From: Phycisphaerae bacterium
GTDB taxonomy: Bacteria > Planctomycetota > Phycisphaerae > Phycisphaerales > UBA1924
Length of the DNA: 64,000 nt
Assembly (NCBI GenBank): GCA_016793805.1
Contig: JAEUIZ010000026.1
Span: 1 to 64,000 of the forward strand
Direction of reading: 5' to 3'
The notes below the pieces were generated by a model. That model saw only the letters and a list, made by a program, of their open reading frames with translations. It ran no database searches and was not told the origin of the DNA. Shown here piece by piece: positions 29,172 to 38,304 of the stretch (position 1 is its first letter; every line of letters begins with the position of its first letter). A program made the position numbers and the translations under genes.

Positions 29172-30944
29172 ATGCGAGGGAACCTTGTCATGCTGACGAC
29201 GCTCGCGGCGATGGTGGTGATGGCCTCGTGCGCGCAGACGCCGCGGGGAGACGGCGGCACGCCCGAGGTGCTGGCGATCCCCGCGACGGACCTGGCGGAG
29301 TTCGTCCGGCGGTACACGACCGACCGCGACGGCGTGGGGCGGTTCTACGACGTGGAGTGGTCCGAGGCGCGGTTCGACCGCATGGACGCGCTCTTCAAGG
29401 AGTGGCAGGACCGGCTCGCGGCGGTCCCGTACGACGGGCTCTCGCTGGACGCGAAGGTGGACGCGACGCTGCTGCGGCTGGAGATCGGGCACGAGCGGGC
29501 GCGACTGGACCTGTCGCGCCGGCGGCTGGCGGAGATGGACCCGCTGCTGCCCTTCCGCGGCGCGGTGCAGTCGCTGGAATGGTCGCGGCGGAAGATGGAG
29601 CGCGTGGACGCGGAGAACGCGGCGGGGTCGCTGGCGGGGCTGCCGGAGCAGATCAAGGCGCTGCGGAAGCGGATCAAGAAAGCCGAGGGGAACGAGGCGA
29701 AGGAGGGCGAGATCGGAGTGTCGGCGGTGGTGGCGCAGCGGGCATCGGGCGCGGTGCGAGAGATCCGGCGGACGCTGCGGGAGTGGTTCGACTTCTACAA
29801 CGGGTACCAGCCGGAGTTCTCGTGGTGGACGCGGAAGCCGTACACCGAGGCGGTCGAGGCGCTGGACGAGTACGCGAAGTTCCTTCGCGAGGAGATCGCG
29901 GGCCTGAAGGGGAAGGACGACGACCCGCTGGTCGGCGATCCGATCGGGGCGGGGGCGCTGGCGGCGGACCTGAGTTCGGAGGCGATCGCGCTCTCGCCGG
30001 CGGAACTGGTCGCGATCGGGGAGCGGGAGTTGGCGTGGTGCGAGGCGCGGATGAAGGAGGCGTCGCGGGCGATGGGGCTGGGGGACGACTGGAAGGCGGC
30101 GCTGGCGCGGGTGAAGGCGGGGCACGTGCCGCCCGGGGAGCAGGACGACCTGGTGACGGAGCAGGCGCGGTTCGCGATCGCGTTCGTGCGGGAGCGTGAC
30201 CTGGTGACGGTGCCGGCGCTCTGCGACGAGACGTGGCGTCTGACGATGATCTCGCCGGAGGTGCAGAAGGTGCTGCCGTTCGCGGCGTACGGCGGACAGA
30301 ACATGATGGTGGCGTACCCGACGGACGCGATGAAACACGACGACAAGTTGATGTCGATGCGCGGGAACAACCGGCACTTCACGCGGATCGTGACGCCGCA
30401 CGAACTGATCCCGGGGCACCACCTGCAGCGGTTCGTGTCGGAGCGGTCGCGGCCGTATCGGCTGATCTTCTCGACGCCGTTCTTCGTCGAGGGCTGGGCG
30501 CTGTACTGGGAGATGCGGCTGTGGGAGTTGGGGTATGCGACGACGCCGGAGGATCGGCTGGGGATGCTGTTCTGGCGGGCGCACCGGGCGGCACGGATCA
30601 TCGTGAGCCTGAGGTTCCACCTGGGCGAGATGACGCCGGCGGAGATGATCGAGTTCCTGGTGGATCGGGTGGGGCACGAGCGCTGGGGCGCGACGAGCGA
30701 GGTTCGGCGGTTCATCGGGGGCGACTACTCCCCGCTGTACCAGTGCGGGTACATGATCGGGGGGCTGCAACTGATCGCGCTGCGGCGGGAACTCGTCGAG
30801 ACAGGCCGGATGACAGACAAGGCGTTCAACGACGCGGTGCTGTCGCAGAACACGATGCCGATCGAGGTGCTGCGGGCGGCGCTCCGGGGCGAGGCGCCGG
30901 CGCGGGAGTTTGTGCCGACGTGGCGCTTCGACGCGGGGAACTAG
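29172..30944 (+). CDS. DUF885 metallopeptidase-like lipoprotein
   Basis: 590 residues from 29172, preferred over the ATG at 29190 because it keeps the basic N-terminus (MRGN) of a signal peptide. A lipobox-like MASC puts the lipid Cys near residue 20. DUF885 proteins carry a gluzincin-like motif, here HELIPGHH at 410-417, with downstream FFVEGWALYWE as the likely third-ligand region. Some relatives act on peptides or cleave lipoprotein-like substrates, but the activity is usually unproven. The gene follows the glycosyltransferase triplet by 11 bases, so it may share its transcript. Its end almost touches the convergent dockerin gene. Envelope peptidase is the best guess. Confidence 0.82.
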   Translation: MRGNLVMLTTLAAMVVMASCAQTPRGDGGTPEVLAIPATDLAEFVRRYTTDRDGVGRFYDVEWSEARFDRMDALFKEWQDRLAAVPYDGLSLDAKVDATLLRLEIGHERARLDLSRRRLAEMDPLLPFRGAVQSLEWSRRKMERVDAENAAGSLAGLPEQIKALRKRIKKAEGNEAKEGEIGVSAVVAQRASGAVREIRRTLREWFDFYNGYQPEFSWWTRKPYTEAVEALDEYAKFLREEIAGLKGKDDDPLVGDPIGAGALAADLSSEAIALSPAELVAIGERELAWCEARMKEASRAMGLGDDWKAALARVKAGHVPPGEQDDLVTEQARFAIAFVRERDLVTVPALCDETWRLTMISPEVQKVLPFAAYGGQNMMVAYPTDAMKHDDKLMSMRGNNRHFTRIVTPHELIPGHHLQRFVSERSRPYRLIFSTPFFVEGWALYWEMRLWELGYATTPEDRLGMLFWRAHRAARIIVSLRFHLGEMTPAEMIEFLVDRVGHERWGATSEVRRFIGGDYSPLYQCGYMIGGLQLIALRRELVETGRMTDKAFNDAVLSQNTMPIEVLRAALRGEAPAREFVPTWRFDAGN

Positions 30945-30947
30945 CCG

Positions 30948-31913
30948 CTACGGGCATCCGGCGGCGAAGCGGTTGAGGAAGCAGACGAAGTCGTTGACGT
31001 TGAGCACGGGTGGCGTGGTGCTCTGGTCGCAGTTGGCGGCGGGATTCGCGGCAGCGTAGAGGTTGTTGAAGCAGACGAAGTCGTTGACGTTGAGCACGGG
31101 GGCGGCGGTGGACCCGTCGCAGTTGGCGTAGCAGGCCGGGGCGGCGGCGGTGCGGTTGCGGGTGCCGAGGTCCAGCCCGATGGTGAACTGGGGGCTGGTG
31201 GGGATGGTGATGCCGGACTCGGCAAAGCCGAAGACCTCGTTGGAATCCCACCAGAAGTCGGTGAGTGTGGCGAAGGGGTCCTCGACGTCGCCGCCGGCCC
31301 AGCGGAGGGGCGTCCCGGCGGGGGTGAGGATGCGGTAGAGGGCGTCGGGGGTGAAGGTGCCGAGGTCGCCGAGGGTGGTCCCGCCCACGTCGTCGGCGTA
31401 CTCGACGCCGCCCTGGTCGCCGTCGACATAGGAGACGGCATCGACGATGGTGAAGGCGGCGAAGGGGGCGAGGGAGTCGAACGTGCCGTCGTTGTCCGAG
31501 TCGAGGTCGGTGCCGACGGTGGTGGTGAAGGTGCCGAAGCCGAGGATGTAGGAGTTGCCGCCGTTCTCGATGTCGGGGGTGAAGTCGAAGATGACGACGC
31601 TCGTGCCGGTGGCGGGCGGGGGATTCAGGACGAGGGAGCCGTCGCGGATGAGGAGGACACCGTTGGACCCGATGGAGTAAGCGGAGAGGTCGTAGACGGC
31701 ATCGACGGTGCCGGCGTTGGTGCCGTTGTCGCCCTCGACGATGATGAGTTTCCACCCGGCGAGGGTGAAGCCCGGAGTGCCGGTGATCTCGATGGACTCG
31801 CGTCCCTGATCGGTGCCGGGCGGGTTGACGAGGATCTCGCTGAGGAAAGCGGGCTGCGCGGCGGCGGTGCCGGCAAGAGCGGCGAGAGCGGCGATGGGGA
31901 GTCGGCGAACCAT
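30948..31913 (-). CDS. Secreted lamin-tail-like protein with GC-type dockerin
   Basis: 321 residues. Signal peptide ~1-19 (AGTAAAQ). Residues ~20-150 match the bacterial lamin-tail (LTD) beta fold by pattern: FLSEILVNPPGTDQGRESIE, then ITGTPGFTLAGWKLII and later SNGVLLIRDGSL. A less defined beta region with VEDPFATLTDFWWDSNEVFG follows. The C-terminal ~65 residues are two dockerin repeats, NCDGSTAAPVLNVNDFVCF and NCDQSTTPPVLNVNDFVCF, ending GCP. LTD domains often bind or anchor surface and extracellular proteins. The stop is three bases from the convergent DUF885 stop, with no terminator in between. Confidence 0.86.
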   Translation of the reverse strand: MVRRLPIAALAALAGTAAAQPAFLSEILVNPPGTDQGRESIEITGTPGFTLAGWKLIIVEGDNGTNAGTVDAVYDLSAYSIGSNGVLLIRDGSLVLNPPPATGTSVVIFDFTPDIENGGNSYILGFGTFTTTVGTDLDSDNDGTFDSLAPFAAFTIVDAVSYVDGDQGGVEYADDVGGTTLGDLGTFTPDALYRILTPAGTPLRWAGGDVEDPFATLTDFWWDSNEVFGFAESGITIPTSPQFTIGLDLGTRNRTAAAPACYANCDGSTAAPVLNVNDFVCFNNLYAAANPAANCDQSTTPPVLNVNDFVCFLNRFAAGCP

Positions 31914-31997
31914 GGCGGTGCTCCTTCGGGGGCTTGGGAACGAATCCGGAAAGCGGTCCGTGGGGTGAGTGACGCGAAGAACGCGCGAGCGAGTCGG

Positions 31998-32996
31998 CTA
32001 CCAGTTCAGGCCCTTGTGCGAGAGCCAGCCTCCAAACACCCGGCCTTCGAGTTCGTCGTAGACCTGGGCGGTCCATCCGTTGGGGAGGGTCATGCCGCGG
32101 TAGCCCCAGCGATTGTCGCGGGTGGTGTCGCGGAAGAGTTCAGCATGCCCGTCGGCGAAACCGATCAGGCCGTACTGCTTGTCATGGAAGGTGTCGGCGG
32201 CGGCGGTCCAACTTCCCTTCCCGTGGGCGGTCCCGAAGTCGGTGTAGTCCTGTCGCCCAAAGACGATGCCCGTGCCCGGCCCCATCGCGAGGTTCTTCGG
32301 CCCGTCGGTGAGCGTCTTGGCCGCGACGACGACCTCGCCCCCGATGTCCACCTCGTCATCGCCGACGCGGATGGTGGAATCGGCGAAGAAGGGGACCTTG
32401 CTGGGCGAGGCGGCGGCGCCGAGGGAGCCGTCCTTGAGCGGGCCATAGGTGTAGGCCTTGTTGTCGACATCCCCGGAGACGAAGCCGGGGATGCCCGAGG
32501 GCCGCTTGGCCTTCATGTCGGTGTGGCCCATGTACCACGCCTGGCAGTAGTTGGTGTTGAAGCCGCGGGCGAGGAGGTCGCGGACCTCGGCGGTGGAATA
32601 GGGCCTCCAGACGGCGCCCATGCCCCCGTTCATGCGGTCGGTGTCGAGGGACTGGCTGGCTTTGGCGATGCTCCCCGGGCACATGATCCGGCCGGGGATC
32701 GCGTACTCATCGAGGACAAAGTCGGCGACCCAGCCCTTCTGGTCGAGCGGGCCCTGGGACTTCTTGATCTCGTTGTCCCAGACGCCGGTGGTGAACTGGC
32801 CCTTGCGATCGTGGGCGCGGGTGATGGCGGCGCCGGTGAGTTGGCGGAGGTTGCTGGCGCAGCGTGCCTGCCGGCCGGCCTCGCGGGCGCCGGCGAGCGA
32901 CGGGAGCAGGAGCCCGATCAGGAGCGCGATGATGGCGATGACGACGAGCAACTCGATGAGGGTGAACGCGCGTCGGATTGAGGGCGCAGGGGACAT
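31998..32996 (-). CDS. Prepilin-like type II secretion pseudopilin
   Basis: 332 residues. The N-terminus is a class III/IV prepilin signal, [18 protein letters not shown], with Ala in place of the usual Gly before the cleaved Phe. A helical region with [18 protein letters not shown] then leads to the large planctomycete-type domain ending in [14 protein letters not shown], the DG motif of the H-x9-DG family. A prepilin peptidase would cut after A10 and methylate F11. No peptidase or secretion ATPase is in the window, so the partner machinery is elsewhere. It sits between two dockerin genes on the same strand; export of such proteins by a type II or IV system is a possible link, which is inference. 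Confidence 0.85.
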   Translation of the reverse strand: MSPAPSIRRAFTLIELLVVIAIIALLIGLLLPSLAGAREAGRQARCASNLRQLTGAAITRAHDRKGQFTTGVWDNEIKKSQGPLDQKGWVADFVLDEYAIPGRIMCPGSIAKASQSLDTDRMNGGMGAVWRPYSTAEVRDLLARGFNTNYCQAWYMGHTDMKAKRPSGIPGFVSGDVDNKAYTYGPLKDGSLGAAASPSKVPFFADSTIRVGDDEVDIGGEVVVAAKTLTDGPKNLAMGPGTGIVFGRQDYTDFGTAHGKGSWTAAADTFHDKQYGLIGFADGHAELFRDTTRDNRWGYRGMTLPNGWTAQVYDELEGRVFGGWLSHKGLNW

Positions 32997-33146
32997 GCGT
33001 CGCTCCGTCGTGTCGGCCGACGCGGGGCGCGGCCGATGAGCGGAGACGGTATCTGGGACGCGCGTGCCGATGGGTCGCGGAGTGTGTGGATTGGGTCAAG
33101 AGTGCGTGAAGGATGCGCGAAGGACACGCGGTCGGCGCGCCGCGCT

Positions 33147-34694
33147 TCAGGAGCAGCCCGCAGCGAAGCGATTGAGGAAGCAGACGAAGTCGTTGATGTT
33201 GAGCACGGGCGCCGTCGTGCTCTGGTCGCAGTTCGCGTATCCCGCGCCGGCGGCGTACGCGTTCAGGAAGCACGCGAAGTCGTTGACGTTCAGGACCGGC
33301 GAGGCCGTGGACCCGTCGCAGTTGGCGTAGCAGGCCGGCCCGGAGCCGAGCCGCACGTCGGCGACGTAGACGGTGTACGCGGGGGCGGCCTGCTGGGCGA
33401 GTTCGACGCGGAGCCGACACACGCGGCCCTGGTACACGGCAGGGATGCCGAAGGGCCCGCGCGTGGCGAGCGAGGTCGAGAGGCCCTGGACCGCGATGCC
33501 GCCCGGCGGCAGGTCGAGCAGTTGGACTTCCGGCAGGCCGGGCGAGTCGATGAAGACGTTGAGCGTGCTCAGGCCGGCCGAGGTGGCGGCAACCGCGGCA
33601 TCGAGGAGGACGCCGGACGCGGCGGGCGGGATGTAGAAGTAGGAATGGCGTTGCCAGCCGCTGGTGGTGAAGCGCAGCACACTCCTCCCCGCGAACGCGA
33701 CGGGCGTGGCGCCACTCGGCCCGGCACCCCCGCCGTGCGAGGACCAGCCTGCAAGGGATCGAAACTGCTGGTCGCCGTTGTACGGGAGCCAGTTGGGCCC
33801 GATGGCGGGGTCGAGGAGCGCGGCGGGCGAGGGCGTGGGCGACCAGCAGAAGGTGCCCGAGGCGCAGGTGGGGCCTGGGAAATCGAAGGCCCGCGGGCCG
33901 GGAATGAGGTTGTTGGCGGCGTACCAGTAGAAGGAATCGCCGCAGGTGAACCACCCGGCGTGGCTGTAGGCGGTGCCGACGCTGAAGTTGCGTGCCGAGT
34001 CGAGGCGGATGCCCCCGAGAGCGGGGATTTCCGTGCAGGTCTCGTAGGCGTTGGCGAAGTCCACCTGTTGCGCGCGGGGGCTGAGCCAGCCGACGAAGCG
34101 GGCGTCGTCATACAGGCCCCCGGTCGCGGAATCGGAGCCCTCGCCGTCGAGGTAGAGAACCTGATCCGGATCGCGGCCGGCGAGGATGAGCCGGCGGGCG
34201 GTCTCGCTGATGACGACGGCGCCGCGGCTGTAGCCGATGAGCGACTGGACCTTGCTCGCGGCATTGAACTGATGCAAGAGGGCGACAACGGCGTCGCCGG
34301 CGGCGTAGGCGTACCCGTCGTCGAGGCCCGCGGTGCCGAAGATCAGATTCGAGGTCGCGGTCCAATCGAAGAGAAGAACGTGATGCCGCGTCGGGTCGGC
34401 GGGCGTGGTGCCGCCGGGATTGATCTGCGTGAGCGTCGAGAAGTCGTCGATGGCCATGCGATAGATGTTGACCTGTCCCGGGGCCATGCCCGCGATGCGG
34501 TTGGCGACGCTCCACATCCAGTTGCTGCCGGTGGCGCTGGGCGAGGTGAGGGTCGGGTAATCCGTGGTGGTTCGGCCGTGGACGATGACCGTCCAGCGAT
34601 CGGGGAGGGGCTGGGCGGACGCGGGGGCGGCGAGCGACGCGAGAAGGACGGGCACCAGAGCGGCGCGGCGGAGCATGGATGGCGACGTGTGCAT
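33147..34694 (-). CDS. Secreted alpha/beta-hydrolase-like protein with GC-type dockerin
   Basis: 515 residues from the ATG at 34694, chosen for the AAGGA site six bases upstream; a longer frame upstream is Arg-rich and not gene-like. Signal peptide ~1-30 (ASLAAPASAQ). Residues ~35-300 look like an alpha/beta hydrolase: TVIVHGRTT (His-Gly), the nucleophile elbow IGYSRGAVV (GxSxG) near residue 155, and VLYLDGEGSD. A Ser-His-Asp triad is plausible, though the acid and His are not certain. A beta region follows, then two dockerin repeats (NCDGSTASPVLNVNDFACF and NCDQSTTAPVLNINDFVCF) ending GCS. The likely activity is ester or amide hydrolysis at the surface. Confidence 0.83.
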   Translation of the reverse strand: MHTSPSMLRRAALVPVLLASLAAPASAQPLPDRWTVIVHGRTTTDYPTLTSPSATGSNWMWSVANRIAGMAPGQVNIYRMAIDDFSTLTQINPGGTTPADPTRHHVLLFDWTATSNLIFGTAGLDDGYAYAAGDAVVALLHQFNAASKVQSLIGYSRGAVVISETARRLILAGRDPDQVLYLDGEGSDSATGGLYDDARFVGWLSPRAQQVDFANAYETCTEIPALGGIRLDSARNFSVGTAYSHAGWFTCGDSFYWYAANNLIPGPRAFDFPGPTCASGTFCWSPTPSPAALLDPAIGPNWLPYNGDQQFRSLAGWSSHGGGAGPSGATPVAFAGRSVLRFTTSGWQRHSYFYIPPAASGVLLDAAVAATSAGLSTLNVFIDSPGLPEVQLLDLPPGGIAVQGLSTSLATRGPFGIPAVYQGRVCRLRVELAQQAAPAYTVYVADVRLGSGPACYANCDGSTASPVLNVNDFACFLNAYAAGAGYANCDQSTTAPVLNINDFVCFLNRFAAGCS

Positions 34695-35265
34695 GGCGGT
34701 CCTTGTCGGAACGGGCGCGAAGGGCGGCGAGGGGGGGCGACCGGAGCGAGGATACCAGCGAGCGGCGGAATCGCAACCCCCGGCTCGCCGCACGACGCTC
34801 GAGCGCAGCGAGATGCGGGCTTGCAATTCGCGGCGGATTGTGTAGACTGGTCCTGGCAACATGGAGTTTGCCTATGACTGCTCGTCGCTGACATTCCGCA
34901 CCCGATCCGCGTTCTCCGCAGTTTCGCGCCTCCTTCGGGCGCGGTGGCGGCATGAGTTGAGGATCGCTCCGAGTTGAATCGGGCCCTCGCGCGACCCGCC
35001 TTGTTCCGGGCGAGCGTCGATCGCGTGGCGACGTGCGCGGATGTCAGTCGCCCACCACGATCTGAACCGCATTGTCTAGGCCGTTCCGCGTCGGCGTGTC
35101 GCGCGAGATCATCGCGTCCAGCCACGACGCCGCAGGCGAGCCGTCCGAAACCGAGCCCGCGGGCCGCGGCACGCTGATCGTGCGCGCATCCGGCGGCCTC
35201 GAGCCCCGCCCTCACCAGCACCGACGTCGACCCATCGGCGTCTCGCCAGTCCATCCACTTCAACC
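34695..35265. other. 571-base gap with weak coding traces
   Basis: No confident gene. On the minus strand, 35044-35215 holds a frame that ends TPTRNGLDNAVQIVVGD and stop, and 35215-35281 continues similar composition in another frame (LKWMDWRDADGSTSV), as if a small gene were frameshifted. On the plus strand a promoter-like pair at 34821-34848 precedes a 38-codon frame at 34861-34977 (MEFAYDCSSLTFRTR) without a ribosome site. Neither is convincing alone. Confidence 0.35.
34821..34848 (+). promoter_or_regulatory. Candidate sigma70-type promoter
   Basis: TTGCAA and TAGACT are separated by 16 bases. The predicted transcript would start near 34855, immediately before the 38-codon frame at 34861, and run towards the RNHCP gene at 35266. 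The evidence is only the hexamers and their AT-rich setting. Confidence 0.3.
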
Positions 35266-35622
35266 ATGACACACGAACCACGTTCCCAGTCGAGTTTCAC
35301 GTGCATCCACTGCCGAGCGGAGGTCCGGCTCGCGGCCTGGGGCACGAGCCACCGCAACCACTGCCCTCGCTGCCTCTGGTCCCGGCACCTGGACGAGGAG
35401 CCCGGCGATCGACGGAGCGCCTGCCGCGCGGCGATGGAGCCGATCGCGATCACCGTCCGCGGGGACGGGGAGTGGGCGATCGTGCACCGATGCAACGGAT
35501 GCCGCACGCTGCGGACGAACCGCATCGCGGGCGACGACCACGAGTTGGCTCTGCTGTCGCTGGCGCTGCGGCCGCTGGCGCACCCGGCGTTCCCGCTGGA
35601 TGGGATGCGCGGCGGAGGGTGA
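35266..35622 (+). CDS. RNHCP zinc-binding domain protein
   Basis: 118 residues. The defining motif HRNHCPRCLWSRHLD is at about residues 29-43, with a preceding C-x2-C (FTCIHCRAEV) and a later C-x2-C (HRCNGCRTLR), giving a four-to-six-cysteine zinc ribbon. The RNHCP family is small and uncharacterised. The protein is cytoplasmic with no signal. ATG at 35266 follows a Pro-rich leader without a clear ribosome site. The stop lies 28 bases from the convergent sdhB stop. A nucleic-acid-binding role is a guess from the ribbon fold. Confidence 0.85.
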   Translation: MTHEPRSQSSFTCIHCRAEVRLAAWGTSHRNHCPRCLWSRHLDEEPGDRRSACRAAMEPIAITVRGDGEWAIVHRCNGCRTLRTNRIAGDDHELALLSLALRPLAHPAFPLDGMRGGG

Positions 35623-35649
35623 GGCGCGCGCGAAGGCGAGGGGCCGCGT

Positions 35650-36438
35650 CTACGCTTTCTTCGGCCTGAAGATGCGGAAGAGCCGGGTCACGGGGTCGTA
35701 GAACTCATCGACGACGCGCTCCTTGAGAGGGATGATCGCGTTATCCGTGATCGTGATGTGCTCGGGGCAGACCTTGGTGCAGCATTTGGTGATGTTGCAA
35801 TACCCGATGCCGTGCTCGTTCTTGAGGTCGCCGACGCGGTGCTCGGCGTCGAGGGGGTGCATCTCGAGGGCCGCGGAGTAGACGAGGAACCGCGGGCCGA
35901 TGAACTCGTCGTGCTTGTGGTGGTCGCGCAGGACGTGGCACACGTCCTGGCAAAGGAAGCACTCGATGCACTTCCTGAACTCCTGCACGCGGTCCACGTC
36001 GTCCTGCTGCATGCGCCAGGTCCCGTCGGGCGCGTCGGGCTTGCGGGGCCTGAAGGGGCGGATCCGCTTCTTGACGGCGTAGTTCCACGAGACGTCGGTG
36101 ACGAGGTCGCGGATCGAGGGGAACGCCTTCATCGGCTCGACGATCACGGGCATGTCGAGGTCGAGCATGTCCAGCCGCGTCATGCACATGAGGCGCGGCA
36201 TGCCGTTGACCTCCGCCGAGCACGACCCGCACTTGCCGGCCTTGCAGTTCCATCGGACGGCGAGGTCGTTGGCCTGCTCGGCCTGGATCTGGTGGATGGC
36301 GTCGAGGACGACCATCCCGGGCTGGACGCGGATCTTGTAATCGACGAACTGGCCCGCGGTGCTGTCGCCGCGCCAGACTCGGAAGATGGCGTCGCGGCCG
36401 GACTCGGGGATGTGGGTGATGACCTTGCCGGAACTCAT
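35650..36438 (-). CDS. sdhB: Succinate dehydrogenase/fumarate reductase iron-sulfur subunit
   Basis: 262 residues. It passes electrons from the flavoprotein to the membrane quinone site. The [2Fe-2S] ligands are C65, C70, C73 and C85 (WNCKAGKCGSC). The ferredoxin-like C157, C160, C163, C167 (CIECFLCQDVC) and C214, C219/C220, C224 (KCCTKVC) carry the [4Fe-4S] and [3Fe-4S] clusters. All positions are intact. It lies 9 bases after sdhA. The order membrane subunit, sdhA, sdhB on the minus strand and the single large membrane subunit match the actinobacterial Sdh1-type layout. Confidence 0.96.
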   Translation of the reverse strand: MSSGKVITHIPESGRDAIFRVWRGDSTAGQFVDYKIRVQPGMVVLDAIHQIQAEQANDLAVRWNCKAGKCGSCSAEVNGMPRLMCMTRLDMLDLDMPVIVEPMKAFPSIRDLVTDVSWNYAVKKRIRPFRPRKPDAPDGTWRMQQDDVDRVQEFRKCIECFLCQDVCHVLRDHHKHDEFIGPRFLVYSAALEMHPLDAEHRVGDLKNEHGIGYCNITKCCTKVCPEHITITDNAIIPLKERVVDEFYDPVTRLFRIFRPKKA

Positions 36439-36447
36439 GGGGGAACC

Positions 36448-38274
36448 TCAGATGTTCTTGTTTTCCTCGATGACCTGCTTGAGGTCGTCACGGATGGGGG
36501 CGAGCGGGCGGCGCGAGACCTGCATCCTGCCGTCTGAGCCCTTCCTGACGACGTGGTTGAAGGTCCCGAAGTTGGCGTCGTCCTTCTTCGGGAAGTCCTC
36601 GCGGAACTGGGCGCCGCGGCTCTCCTTGCGCTCGATGGCCGACCGCGCGATCGCCTCGGCGCACGTGAGCATGTGGCGGAGGTCAAGGGCCGTGTGCCAC
36701 CCGGGGTTGTAGGCACGGCCCTTGGGCGCGGAGCACGCCGCGGCACGGGGCTTGAGCGCCTCGATCCCCTCGATCGCCTGGGCCATCTCCTTCTCCTCGC
36801 GCACGATGCCCACGCCCTGCATCACCTCCTGCAGCGCGTACTGGACCTGGTACGGGCCCTCGCGGCCGTCGGGGCGCGCCAGGGGCTCGAGCGTCGTGCG
36901 GACCGCGGCGTCGATGGCGGCGTTCCCGGCGCGGGGCGCGCCCTTCTCGCGGGCAAACCTGGCGGCAAACTCGCCGGCTCGCTTGCCAAAGACGATCAGG
37001 TCCGAGAGCGAGTTGCCCCCGAGTCGGTTGGCGCCGTGGAGCCCCGCGGCGACCTCGCCCGCGGCGAAGAGGCCGTCGACGCTGGACATCTGCGTGTCCC
37101 CGTCGACGCGGACCCCGCCCATGATGTAGTGCATCGTGGGCCCGACCTCCATCGGCTCCCTGGTGATGTCCACGCCCGCGAGGGTGATGAACTGGTGGTA
37201 CATCGAGGGGAGTTTCTTCTTGATGTGCGCCTCGTGGTCCTTCATCTTGGACTTGAGCCACGAGACATCGAGGAAGACCCCGCCGTGCGGCGAGCCGCGC
37301 CCGGCCTTGACCTCGCGGTTGATGCAGCGGGCGACGTGGTCGCGCGTCAGCAGTTCAGGGGGCCGGCGGGCCGACTTGTCGCCGGTGACGTATCGCCAGC
37401 CCTCGTCCTCGTTGTCGGCGGTCGAGGGCTTGTAGTTGTCGGGGATGTCGTCGAACATGAACCGACGCCCCTCCTTGTTGCGGAGGACGCCGCCCTCGCC
37501 CCGGACGCCCTCGGTGACGAGGATGCCGCGGACCGAGGGGGGCCAGACCATGCCGGTGGGATGGAACTGGACGAACTCCATGTCCATGAGTTCGGCGCCG
37601 GCGTGGTAGGCGAGGCTGTGCCCGTCGCCGGTGTATTCCCACGAGTTGCTCGTGACTTTGAAGGCCTTGCCCACGCCCCCGGTGGCGAGGACGACGGCGC
37701 CGGCGTGCCAGACGTGGAGTTGGCCGGTCTGCCGGTCGTACCCGACGCACCCGAGGACACGCGAGCCGGGGGAGTCCTGGAGGAGCGCGGAGACGGTGGT
37801 CTCCATGTAGACGTCGATGCCCTTGTGGACGCAGTGGTCCTGGAGGGTGCGGATGAGTTCGAGCCCGGTGCGGTCGCCGACGTGGGCGAGGCGCGGGAAG
37901 CGGTGCCCGCCGAAGTTGCGCTGGTTGATGCGGCCGTCCTTGGTGCGGTCGAAGACGGCGCCCCAGGCTTCGAGTTCGCGGACGCGCTCCGGGGCCTCCT
38001 TGGCGTGGAGTTCGGCCATGCGCCAGTTGTTGAGGTACTGCCCCCCGCGCATCGTGTCGGCAAAGTGGACCTTCCAGGAGTCGCGGTCGTCGTTGTGGGC
38101 CATGGCGGCGGCCATCCCGCCCTCGGCCATGACGGTGTGGGCCTTGCCCAGGAGGCTCTTACAGATGAGGGCGGTGCGGGCGCCGGAGGCGGAGGCCTCG
38201 ATGGCGGCCCGGATGCCGGCGCCACCCGCGCCGATGACGACCACGTCGTGCTCGTGCGTTACCCAATCGCTCAT
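36448..38274 (-). CDS. sdhA: Succinate dehydrogenase/fumarate reductase flavoprotein subunit
   Basis: 608 residues; start MSDWVTHEHD at 38274 chosen for GGGAG seven bases upstream. The FAD-binding Rossmann motif VVIGAGGAGIRAAIEAS is near residues 11-27. The covalent-FAD His region (SLLGKAHTVMAEGGMAAAM) and the catalytic HRFPR-type stretch (GGHRFPRLAHVGDRTG) are present, as is the substrate-binding MHYIMGGVRVDGDTQ and the RLGGNSLSDLIVFGKRAGE motif. It oxidises succinate to fumarate, or the reverse. It is transcribed after the membrane subunit gene (30-base gap) and before sdhB. Confidence 0.96.
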   Translation of the reverse strand: MSDWVTHEHDVVVIGAGGAGIRAAIEASASGARTALICKSLLGKAHTVMAEGGMAAAMAHNDDRDSWKVHFADTMRGGQYLNNWRMAELHAKEAPERVRELEAWGAVFDRTKDGRINQRNFGGHRFPRLAHVGDRTGLELIRTLQDHCVHKGIDVYMETTVSALLQDSPGSRVLGCVGYDRQTGQLHVWHAGAVVLATGGVGKAFKVTSNSWEYTGDGHSLAYHAGAELMDMEFVQFHPTGMVWPPSVRGILVTEGVRGEGGVLRNKEGRRFMFDDIPDNYKPSTADNEDEGWRYVTGDKSARRPPELLTRDHVARCINREVKAGRGSPHGGVFLDVSWLKSKMKDHEAHIKKKLPSMYHQFITLAGVDITREPMEVGPTMHYIMGGVRVDGDTQMSSVDGLFAAGEVAAGLHGANRLGGNSLSDLIVFGKRAGEFAARFAREKGAPRAGNAAIDAAVRTTLEPLARPDGREGPYQVQYALQEVMQGVGIVREEKEMAQAIEGIEALKPRAAACSAPKGRAYNPGWHTALDLRHMLTCAEAIARSAIERKESRGAQFREDFPKKDDANFGTFNHVVRKGSDGRMQVSRRPLAPIRDDLKQVIEENKNI

Positions 38275-38304
38275 CGCGGGCTCCCGTGGCGGCAACGCGC
38301 CCCG

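Noticed and set aside
34861-34977. 38-codon frame with a promoter-like pair
   Set aside because: No ribosome site and codon use unlike the genome; kept only as a note in the gap entry.
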